Origin: Thermodesulfobacteriota bacterium | GTDB lineage: Bacteria > Desulfobacterota > Dissulfuribacteria > Dissulfuribacterales > UBA3076 | NCBI GenBank assembly: GCA_003645605.1 | Contig: QNAY01000016.1 | Location: 1 to 10,160 of the forward strand | DNA: 10,160 bases | Reading direction: 5' to 3' | In this document: piece after piece, positions 1-5,607 of the stretch | Numbering within the stretch: position 1 is the stretch's first letter | Layout of the letters: each line of letters starts with the position of its first letter | Made by a program: the position numbers and the translations under genes | Notes under the pieces: generated by a model | What the model saw: only the letters and a program-made list of their open reading frames with translations | What the model was told of the DNA's origin: nothing | Database searches by the model: none

Positions 1-127
1 ATCCTTTGACGAGCTTGTTCTTGTGCTCATAAAAGCGCCGCTCCAGGTTATTGGTTACCCCCAGATACATCACTTTATTGTTCCAATTTGTGAGCAGATA
101 CACATAATATGTCACAGTCATGGACAT
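1..127 (-). CDS. GIY-YIG domain nuclease, N-terminal part only (runs off left edge)
   Basis: My translation of the minus strand from the ATG at 127 gives 42 residues, still open at the left edge. They match the first half of a small stand-alone GIY-YIG domain of the YhbQ/UPF0213 type. YVY at residues 8-10 stands for the GIY motif and YLG at 21-23 for the YIG motif. They are followed by TNNLERRFYEHK, which holds the conserved arginine (R30 or R31) and H35. The catalytic glutamate normally lies further on, outside the window. A second in-frame ATG is at 121. The ATG at 127 is preferred because GGGAG (minus strand, 141 to 137) lies 9 bases ahead. That Shine-Dalgarno-like sequence is inside the dispersed repeat at 130-157. 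Members are small structure- or strand-specific DNA nucleases, mostly of unknown role. The domain call is firm; the biological role is not. Confidence 0.85.
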   Translation of the reverse strand, partial: MSMTVTYYVYLLTNWNNKVMYLGVTNNLERRFYEHKNKLVKG

Positions 128-129
128 TT

Positions 130-157
130 AAGATTTCTCCCTTCGGTCGAAATGACA
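130..157. repeat. 28-bp imperfect palindromic repeat, single copy
   Basis: This 28-bp unit matches the arm at 8913-8940 in inverted orientation at 27 of 28 bases, and more loosely the arm at 8965-8992. It can fold on itself, with ATTTC pairing with GAAAT around a CTTCGG turn. It ends two bases before the nuclease start codon and supplies GGGAG as a likely ribosome-binding site for that gene. Confidence 0.8.
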
Positions 158-163
158 ATATGG

Positions 164-177
164 GCGTGAACGGTTAC
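164..177. repeat. Copy of the GTGAACGNTTAC motif
   Basis: GCGTGAACGGTTAC is one of six related sites in the window; the others are at 2881-2896, 2975-2990, 3026-3040, 5037-5051 and 9027-9041. It lies 7 bases from the 28-bp repeat, in the gap between the TPR gene and the GIY-YIG gene. Confidence 0.6.
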
Positions 178-236
178 ATTAGCTTTACCTTTTTATCTAT
201 AACGTTTGAAAAAATCAAGGAATAATGGGAAAATAT

Positions 237-2747
237 CTAATCGGAACAGAACATTTCTTCCCAGGATTCAAGGGCCATATCATCAAGTTTTCGCCACATA
301 CGCAAGCCCGAAGCCCCAATTTTTTCCAAGGCGGTTTTTGACCCACCATAATTTTGACTACTAAAAAGAAGCACCCGTAGATTTTTTATTTTATCGCAAG
401 TCCTGTGCCGTAGATTTTTTGCACTCTCTACTTGACCTCTGCCCTCGGATATCCGGGCAAGACGTTCATAGCCTGGCCAATACGTCTCATGTCTTTTTAA
501 AAAAGAGCGCCACATCACAACCGCTTCTGGAAAATTTTCAAAATATTCGTAGGATAAAGCAAGCAGTAAAGGGCATGCCTCTCCTTCCGTCTTACAAAAA
601 GGGGAAACAAGCATCTCTTTAGGTGATAACAATTCCTCACCTCGCACCAATCCACTTAAGTAGGCTCCGGGAGCCGGCACCAGCCTCCCATTTTTTGCGA
701 GCATTGGAACCGGTCTTTCTTTATTTCCATTTTCCTCTTCGCCACTATATAAAAAGGGGAATTTCCCCGTAATTATTTTTAAACCCAATGCCTCTGCATC
801 AGCCTCCTGTCCTAAACCATAGGCTGAAAAATTGATCCATCTACCTCTATGTGCTTCCAGATGATTTGGTGCCTGTTGAATTATTTTCCCATAAAGATCG
901 AGTGCCTCTTCATATCTTCCTGCCAAGCCAAGGGCATAGCCTTCACACAGCAGTTTTTTTTCTTCCCCCCACTTCCAATTATCGCCTGCACAAATTAAAG
1001 AAAGAACTTTTCCCGCTACTTCAGTCTCGCCCGTGTCAAGAAGCAGATAGGCCTGTTTCAGCTTAAGCCTTGCCGAAGAGGGATAAATAGATAGTGCCCC
1101 TTCAAGCAAAACAACAGCCTCTTCCCACATATTCTTGTCAAGGTAACTATCGATCAACATATCAATAGACCACAGGGACCGGCCCTCAGACCAACAGTGT
1201 CTTAGCACCCTGTCAGCCACATCATGTTGACCAAGACCCAAAAGCAACTTCACGCCGGCCTGTAGGAGATCTCTCCTTTTCTCAATCTGGCCGGCCAAAG
1301 CAAACAAGGCGTCGTCATATAAACGAAATCTCATCAGGGCACTCATATAACCGGTCGATGTGGCAAGAGAAACATATGAGGCCAATATGTCATCATCCTT
1401 AAAAAAATCGTTTTCCCTGTCTAAAAGTCTTTCAACACCTTTTCCGTCCTCGTTTCCCAGATAGACCTTTAACAGAAACTCTCTTCCCTTGTTGTCATTT
1501 TCCAGCGCAGTATGCATATCCTCAGTAACTAAAAGGCCTGCCCGATCATAATTTTCAGTCTCTAAAAGCAACTCGATCAAATGCATAGTAATAGCTGGAT
1601 TGGGCTCAACAAGTAAGAGTTCCTCATAAATGGCAATGGCTGGTGTAAAAAGCTGAAGACGTTCATACACGCGTGCCATAAACAGCAGCCCCATTTTATT
1701 GTGAGGTTCTTCTCTCAGAAAAATCCTGAATGTCTCAAGGGCCTTGAGATAATTACGTGAAGCAAAATACAGACGCCCCGAAGTCGCCAAAAGCTGCTTA
1801 TCAAGCACTTCCGGACGATCATGCCTCAAATCCTCAAGCACTTTGATTGCTGACTGGACATCTCCATTCATCAAATATAAGGATACAAGCTCATTAACAC
1901 CCCATGTAAGATTATCTGTGTGGTCTTCCCCTGTATTATCGCTGGAAAGCGCCACAAATCTCTTAAATATCTTAATGGCCTTATCTCGATCTCCCACAGC
2001 TAAAAGGGCCTTTGCATAATTAGCTAAAAAATCCGGATCATCTTCATATTGAGGTAGCAATTTATGGAAATGAAACAATGAATTCTTTGCTCTTTTCAGA
2101 CGCAGAAGCCCACAGGCCAGATTAAACTCAAGGTCTTTTCGGTCAGGTTCAATGGCTAAAGCTTTTTGAAAATAAGTTATAGACTCATTAAACCTTTTTT
2201 GTGATTCCATGCAACGGGCAAGGCTCTCTAAGACCCCTACCAGGGTCAACTCTTCAGAGATATCCAGCAATTCTTTCCCTGCAACGTGAAAATTTCCCCC
2301 CTGGAGACCAAATTCTGTCACCAGCTTATCATAGATGACCGCAGCTTTATCACACTGATCCGAACAGCTCAGAAGTTCTGCAAGAGTGAATAAAGCTTGA
2401 ATATCATGGGGTCTGGCCTCCACAACATGCTCAAGTTCAGGTATAGCTTGACTTTCTTTATCTAACCGCATTAAAACTAAAGCCAGTTCCCATCTGACTT
2501 CTACTAGACCTTGGCGATCTCTTAACAATTCTCTGTAAAGGGCTGCAGCACCATCCAGTTCATTTTTTTTTACCATTTCCCTGGCTTCATCCCAGACCAG
2601 CTGCCATGAAGGAGAAACCGCCTCATGAGTTACCTGAATCCTTGCCTGCGGCATGTTACTTTGAGAAATTTTCACCAAATCCTGCCCATTAGCAGTCGGT
2701 GCTAAAATGATGAGACATGAAAAAATGCCTACAAGAAGGTTCCTCAT
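237..2747 (-). CDS. Exported tetratricopeptide-repeat protein, function unknown
   Basis: An 836-residue protein starting MRNLL, with a typical Sec signal: two early positive charges, a hydrophobic stretch at about 4-18, then a likely cut near residues 20-22 (APTANGQD). No lipobox or later membrane span is seen, so it is probably periplasmic or outer-membrane associated. Helical TPR-like repeats fill most of residues 48-640, with clear units around 48-80, 82-113, 168-202 (RFNESITYFQKALAIEPD), 238-270, 318-350, 352-383, 535-557 and 600-630 (RYEEALDLYGKIIQQAPNH). The C-terminal 640-836 is less repetitive, with a further TPR-like helix pair near 725-775. TPR arrays are protein-binding scaffolds; large exported ones often serve polysaccharide secretion, cell-envelope assembly or motility. 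Nothing adjacent identifies the partner, so no function is assigned. The ATG at 2747 has only a weak AGGA upstream, but the signal peptide begins there. Confidence 0.9.
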   Translation of the reverse strand: MRNLLVGIFSCLIILAPTANGQDLVKISQSNMPQARIQVTHEAVSPSWQLVWDEAREMVKKNELDGAAALYRELLRDRQGLVEVRWELALVLMRLDKESQAIPELEHVVEARPHDIQALFTLAELLSCSDQCDKAAVIYDKLVTEFGLQGGNFHVAGKELLDISEELTLVGVLESLARCMESQKRFNESITYFQKALAIEPDRKDLEFNLACGLLRLKRAKNSLFHFHKLLPQYEDDPDFLANYAKALLAVGDRDKAIKIFKRFVALSSDNTGEDHTDNLTWGVNELVSLYLMNGDVQSAIKVLEDLRHDRPEVLDKQLLATSGRLYFASRNYLKALETFRIFLREEPHNKMGLLFMARVYERLQLFTPAIAIYEELLLVEPNPAITMHLIELLLETENYDRAGLLVTEDMHTALENDNKGREFLLKVYLGNEDGKGVERLLDRENDFFKDDDILASYVSLATSTGYMSALMRFRLYDDALFALAGQIEKRRDLLQAGVKLLLGLGQHDVADRVLRHCWSEGRSLWSIDMLIDSYLDKNMWEEAVVLLEGALSIYPSSARLKLKQAYLLLDTGETEVAGKVLSLICAGDNWKWGEEKKLLCEGYALGLAGRYEEALDLYGKIIQQAPNHLEAHRGRWINFSAYGLGQEADAEALGLKIITGKFPFLYSGEEENGNKERPVPMLAKNGRLVPAPGAYLSGLVRGEELLSPKEMLVSPFCKTEGEACPLLLALSYEYFENFPEAVVMWRSFLKRHETYWPGYERLARISEGRGQVESAKNLRHRTCDKIKNLRVLLFSSQNYGGSKTALEKIGASGLRMWRKLDDMALESWEEMFCSD

Positions 2748-2802
2748 ATTGGTCCTGTTACGATAGCCATGTTGAATAAAGATTGCGACAACTAAAACTG
2801 TT

Positions 2803-2836
2803 ATTATAGTAATATATTTCTAAAAGGCACTTGCAA
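2803..2836 (-). promoter_or_regulatory. Possible sigma70-type promoter of the TPR gene
   Basis: On the minus strand a perfect TATAAT lies at 2808-2803, inside AT-rich sequence about 55 bases ahead of the TPR start codon. The best -35-like hexamer nearby is TTGCAA at 2836-2831, but the 22-base spacer is too long for a standard promoter. TATTAC, overlapping just upstream, would give 16 bases. Only the -10 region is convincing. Confidence 0.35.
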
Positions 2837-2880
2837 AATACTAGATCTTGTTCTAATGGTCTGTCACAAAATAAATTATG

Positions 2881-2990
2881 GTAAGCGTTCACAGGGCACC
2901 GCATCTGCTTTGTTGTCGGGCACTTGAAGTACAGGAAGTACGTCTGCGTACCCGTACGCCTCGCATCTGCAGCACCCTGTAAACGCTTAC
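2881..2990. repeat. 110-bp element with 28-bp terminal inverted repeats
   Basis: The outer 28 bases at each end (2881-2908 and 2963-2990) are inverted copies matching at about 22 of 28 positions. They begin GTAAGCGTTCACAGGG and end CCCTGTAAACGCTTAC. Inside are a direct repeat of GCATCTGC (2901-2908 and 2963-2970), a tandem AAGTAC pair near 2927-2940, and a GCGTAC-CC-GTACGC palindrome near 2946-2959. No reading frame of note is present. This is the form of a small non-autonomous (MITE-like) element or a folded-RNA repeat. It lies in the gap between the divergent TPR and rpoZ genes, outside both proposed promoters. Confidence 0.7.
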
Positions 2991-3018
2991 AGTTCGGTGG
3001 ATTGCGGTAAAACGGGCG

Positions 3019-3042
3019 TTGTAATCCCGTGAACGATTACAA
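3019..3042. repeat. Perfect 8-bp stem-loop carrying the CCGTGAAC motif
   Basis: TTGTAATC (3019-3026) and GATTACAA (3035-3042) are perfect inverted repeats around the 8-base loop CCGTGAAC. The site also contains CCCGTGAACGATTAC, one of the six related motif copies. It lies about 90 bases before rpoZ, just upstream of a possible promoter. It could be an operator, a small repeat or a remnant element end. It has no T-tract to suggest a terminator. Confidence 0.55.
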
Positions 3043-3063
3043 ATTATGCAGTATTCGGCATAC

Positions 3064-3092
3064 TTCACGACAAGTCAAAAGTAGTTTACACT
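3064..3092 (+). promoter_or_regulatory. Weak candidate promoter for rpoZ
   Basis: TTCACG (3064-3069) and TACACT (3087-3092) are separated by 17 bases, and each matches the sigma70 hexamer at 4 of 6 positions. The site lies about 38 bases before the rpoZ start codon and downstream of the repeat elements in the gap. The match is only suggestive. Confidence 0.25.
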
Positions 3093-3129
3093 TTAAAGAA
3101 TGCCCTATTTTTTAACTGGAGAATATACA

Positions 3130-3393
3130 ATGGCGAGAATAACAATAGAAGACTGCCTGGGAAATTTGCATAACCGTTTTGAATTAGTACATCTTGCGAT
3201 CGAGAGGGTAAAGCAATTACGCAAGGGTGCCCAGCCCTTAGTTAAATGCAAAAACAAGGAAATAGTCCAGGCATTAAGAGAAATTGCCCAAGACAAAGTA
3301 AAATTTGAAAATCTGGAAGAATTGGCCCGAGAGGCAGAAGAACAACGAATTTTCCAGGCATTACAGATAGATACCAATCAGGCAGAAGGTTAA
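3130..3393 (+). CDS. rpoZ: DNA-directed RNA polymerase omega subunit
   Basis: An 87-residue protein that aligns by eye with omega across its whole length. It begins [20 protein letters not shown], compared with MARVTVQDAV...NRFDLV in Escherichia coli, and has the [10 protein letters not shown] helix at mid-protein. Omega wraps the C-terminus of beta-prime, aids assembly of the polymerase, and its extreme N-terminus helps form ppGpp site 1. The MAR start is kept here. The reading frame opens at an ATG at 3100, but that start lacks a ribosome-binding site and would add ten non-family residues. The ATG at 3130 has TGGAG 8 bases ahead and gives the family N-terminus. The gene leads a same-strand run with dnaJ, 25 bases downstream. 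Confidence 0.95.
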   Translation: MARITIEDCLGNLHNRFELVHLAIERVKQLRKGAQPLVKCKNKEIVQALREIAQDKVKFENLEELAREAEEQRIFQALQIDTNQAEG

Positions 3394-3418
3394 AAAAGAC
3401 CGCTTTTAGGCATTATCA

Positions 3419-4558
3419 ATGAAAAAAGACTACTACGAAATTTTGGAGGTCTCCCGAGACTGCTCATCTGAAGAACTAAAAAAAGCCTACCGGAAGCTGG
3501 CATTAAAATATCATCCTGATAAAAATCAGGGTGATAAAGACGCAGAGGAACACTTCAAAGAGGCGGCAGAAGCCTATGAAGTGCTCAGAGATCCGCAGAA
3601 AAGGCAGACCTATGACCTTTACGGTCACGAAGGAATAGCCGGAACAGGCTTCAGAGGTTTTTCCGGACCACAAGACATATTTAGTAACTTTGGCGACCTA
3701 TTTGAAGACCTGTTTGGTTTCTCTGCTACTCACCGAAGACCCGGCGCATCTATGGGGCCGGAGGCAGGTGCGGATCTGAGATACAACCTTGAGGTTGCCT
3801 TTGAAGATGCTGCCAGGGGTACTGAGACTGAAATCGAGATAGTTCGTCTTGAATCCTGTTCCGTCTGCAAGGGAACAGGTATGGCCTCCGGGAGCCATCC
3901 TGCTACCTGTCCTACTTGCCAGGGAAAAGGCCAAATAATAAGGTCGGAAGGCTTCTTTAGGATCTCATCTACTTGTCCACACTGTTCCGGAACCGGAACG
4001 ATTATCACAAACCCCTGTAAAACCTGCCAAGGTAAAGGCAGAATCCGGGAGCGACACAAGGTAAAGGTCCGTATTCCCGCAGGTGTAGATACAGGCTCAA
4101 GATTGCGCCTCAGGAAGGAGGGTGAAGCCGGTCTCAGGAATGGGCCCAGGGGGGATCTCTACATAGTAATCCACGTAAAACCCCACCACCTTTTCGAACG
4201 TCATGGCAATGACATATATTTTCGTCTTCCTATTTCTATTGTTCAGGCGGCTATGGGAGACGAAGTTGAAGTATCCACACTGGATGAACCCCTCAACTTA
4301 AAAATTCCGGCAGGGACCCAGACAGGAGAACATTTCAGGCTGAAAGGACTTGGCATTCCTGATATTAGAGGATTTGGAGCCGGGGATCAGATAATTGAAG
4401 TTGCTGTTGTAACACCTACCAAGTTGACAGAACGCCAGAGTGCCCTGCTTCAGGAATTCGCTGATATCGAAAAAGAAAAAAAAGAAGGTGGCTTCTTTCG
4501 TAAACTGTTTAGACGATCCGAAGCGCATGGGCACTCCGATCAGGAGAGGATGTCTTGA
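3419..4558 (+). CDS. dnaJ: Chaperone protein DnaJ (Hsp40, type A)
   Basis: A 379-residue protein of normal DnaJ length, with all domains in order. The J domain spans about 4-68 with the HPD motif at 32-34 that stimulates DnaK ATPase. A short Gly/Phe-rich linker follows at about 69-103. Four CxxCxGxG zinc motifs have cysteines at 147/150, 164/167, 186/189 and 200/203. Two beta-rich substrate-binding domains and the dimerisation end run from about 210 to 345. The tail from 350 is short and rich in lysine and arginine. DnaJ delivers unfolded proteins to DnaK in the cytoplasm. No dnaK or grpE lies in the window, so this copy is separate from a dnaK operon here. It follows rpoZ by 25 bases, and its TGA stop overlaps the TTG start of moaC, which suggests co-transcription and coupled translation. 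The Shine-Dalgarno site is weak (TAGG). Confidence 0.97.
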   Translation: MKKDYYEILEVSRDCSSEELKKAYRKLALKYHPDKNQGDKDAEEHFKEAAEAYEVLRDPQKRQTYDLYGHEGIAGTGFRGFSGPQDIFSNFGDLFEDLFGFSATHRRPGASMGPEAGADLRYNLEVAFEDAARGTETEIEIVRLESCSVCKGTGMASGSHPATCPTCQGKGQIIRSEGFFRISSTCPHCSGTGTIITNPCKTCQGKGRIRERHKVKVRIPAGVDTGSRLRLRKEGEAGLRNGPRGDLYIVIHVKPHHLFERHGNDIYFRLPISIVQAAMGDEVEVSTLDEPLNLKIPAGTQTGEHFRLKGLGIPDIRGFGAGDQIIEVAVVTPTKLTERQSALLQEFADIEKEKKEGGFFRKLFRRSEAHGHSDQERMS

Positions 4559-5040
4559 GCAAAAACTCCTTTTCTCATTTGAACAAAAAGGGGCGGGCCC
4601 ACATGGTGGACGTAAGCCCAAAACCTATAACACAAAGGGAAGCGGTCGCTTCGGGATTGGTGATAATAGGACCTGATGCCTTTAATTTTCTTATTGACAG
4701 CAAAACCTCAAAAGGTGATGTTCTGGCTGTAGCCAGGATAGCCGGGATCATGGCTGCCAAAAAAGTGGAAACCTTGATTCCACTTTGTCATCCCTTAACT
4801 TTGCAACAAGTAGAGATTGACTTCATTCCAAATCCTGAGAAAAATGCCATAGAAATTTTGGCACGAGCAAAGGCAAAAGGAGCAACCGGCGTAGAAATGG
4901 AGGCCCTGACCGCAGTCTCGGTTGCGGCTCTGACCATTTACGATATGTGCAAGTCAGCAGAAAAAAATATAATTATTGAAAAAGTACAATTGGATTATAA
5001 AACCGGTGGAAAAAGCGGAACCTGGAAAAGAAAGTTGTAA
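4555..5040 (+). CDS. moaC: Cyclic pyranopterin monophosphate synthase MoaC
   Basis: A 161-residue protein, the same length as E. coli MoaC. With MoaA it converts GTP to cyclic pyranopterin monophosphate, the first step of molybdenum cofactor synthesis; MoaC acts on the 3',8-cyclo-GTP intermediate. Family hallmarks are HMVDVS (16-21), SKGD (52-55), LIPLCHPL (74-81, catalytic H79), [10 protein letters not shown] (112-121, E114 and E116) and YDMCKSAEK (129-137, D130 and K133). These sit two residues later than in the E. coli protein. The start is TTG, overlapping the dnaJ stop as TTGA, with AGGAGAGG at 4542-4549. The ATG at 4603 would remove the conserved [11 protein letters not shown] lead-in, so TTG is preferred. 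No other moa gene is nearby. The TAA stop lies inside a repeat motif that starts at 5037. Confidence 0.96.
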   Translation: MSKNSFSHLNKKGRAHMVDVSPKPITQREAVASGLVIIGPDAFNFLIDSKTSKGDVLAVARIAGIMAAKKVETLIPLCHPLTLQQVEIDFIPNPEKNAIEILARAKAKGATGVEMEALTAVSVAALTIYDMCKSAEKNIIIEKVQLDYKTGGKSGTWKRKL

Positions 5041-5225
5041 CCGTTCACGGGTTCAAAGGTTCAGGGTTCAAAGGTTCAAGGGCCAAGAGGTTCAGGGTTT
5101 ACCGAAAATTTGAACCGTTGATTCGTGAGTTCTTCCTGCCCACTCGTCAAGCTTGCGAGGCAGGCGGGAATGGAGAAGGCATGAGAATAAAAAACAACCC
5201 TGAACCTCTGAACCCTTACAGAAAG
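5037..5225. repeat. GGTTCA-rich inverted-repeat element, copy 1
   Basis: The element begins at GTAACCGTTCACGGG (5037-5051), which includes the moaC stop codon. It contains repeated GGTTCA units and ends with the inverted form: 5049-5066 and 5198-5215 are complementary at 17 of 18 bases. The middle has a 34-bp stretch (5095-5128) identical to 9070-9103 in copy 2. It ends about 20 bases before dksA. Copy 1 also contains a roughly 38-bp segment, around 5132-5170, that copy 2 lacks. It has no coding potential and may form a long hairpin in the transcript between moaC and dksA. Confidence 0.8.
5135..5164. repeat. Hairpin inside the extra segment of repeat copy 1
   Basis: CCTGCC (5135-5140) pairs with GGCAGG (5159-5164) around an 18-base loop containing CAAGCTTG, itself a palindrome. 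This stem-loop accounts for most of the segment absent from the second copy of the surrounding repeat, so it looks like a small nested insertion. Confidence 0.5.
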
Positions 5226-5244
5226 TTCTTAGGAGAATAGCAGC

Positions 5245-5607
5245 ATGGAACAGGCCCAACTGGAATATTTTCGCAAACTACTCCAGAAAAAACTCGATGA
5301 TCTTTTAGGGGAAGCGGACAAGACCCTGGAAGAGATGACCGACATGAACGACCACTTTCCTGACCCAACAGATCGGGCGTCCGTAGAATCTGATCGTAGC
5401 TTTGAGCTGCGTATCAGAGATAGAGAGAGAAAGCTCATAAAAAAGATCAACAAGGCCTTAGAGAGAATCGAAAAAGAGACTTATGGCATCTGTGAAGATT
5501 GTGGTGAAGAAATAGGGGCTAAACGCCTGACGGCTAGACCTGTCACAACCCGTTGCATTGAGTGCAAGTCCAAACAGGAGAGGGAGGAAAAGGCCAAAGG
5601 CTTATAA
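5245..5607 (+). CDS. dksA: RNA polymerase-binding transcription factor DksA
   Basis: A 120-residue protein, shorter at the N-terminus than the 151-residue E. coli DksA but complete in its working parts. The coiled coil carries the tip motif DPTDRA (40-45, with D40, D43 and A45 as in the DxxDxA of true DksA). It continues ELRIRDRERKLIKKI (54-68) and ends in a C4 zinc finger with cysteines 83, 86, 104 and 107. DksA enters the secondary channel of RNA polymerase and with ppGpp (site 2) adjusts transcription of ribosomal and biosynthetic genes. The start has AGGAG at 5231-5235. The stop TAA is followed directly by the ATG of the GH57 gene, which implies one transcript. A DksA-like TraR or a general zinc-finger relative is less likely because the acidic tip is kept. 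Confidence 0.94.
   Translation: MEQAQLEYFRKLLQKKLDDLLGEADKTLEEMTDMNDHFPDPTDRASVESDRSFELRIRDRERKLIKKINKALERIEKETYGICEDCGEEIGAKRLTARPVTTRCIECKSKQEREEKAKGL

Noticed and set aside
419..1066. Two plus-strand reading frames (419-622 and 851-1066) opposite the TPR gene
   Set aside because: They are short, lack recognisable protein features and lie fully antisense to a long gene with a signal peptide and clear repeats.
2709..2747. Lipoprotein signal in the TPR protein (cysteine at residue 11)
   Set aside because: The residues before it (IFS) do not fit a lipobox, and the cysteine falls in the middle of the hydrophobic stretch, not after it.
3100..3129. Upstream ATG at 3100 as the rpoZ start
   Set aside because: It has no Shine-Dalgarno sequence and would add ten residues not found in omega; the ATG at 3130 has both the site and the conserved MAR start.
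3376..3418. Rho-independent terminator between rpoZ and dnaJ
   Set aside because: AAAAAAGACCGCTTTT gives only a weak A/T stem with little GC content, and dnaJ follows 25 bases later on the same strand.
4470..4487. A-rich tract near the 3' end of dnaJ as a programmed slippage site
   Set aside because: It encodes a normal charged EKEKK linker, the frame is intact through it, and there is no downstream pseudoknot or alternative product of note.
3698..4621. Several minus-strand reading frames opposite dnaJ and the start of moaC
   Set aside because: They are shadows of the dnaJ frame; the translated cysteine and proline patterns reflect the zinc-finger codons read backwards.
5041..5244. CRISPR array in the GGTTCA-repeat gap
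   Set aside because: The short GGTTCA units are irregular and nearly contiguous, with no spacers of even length and no cas genes nearby.
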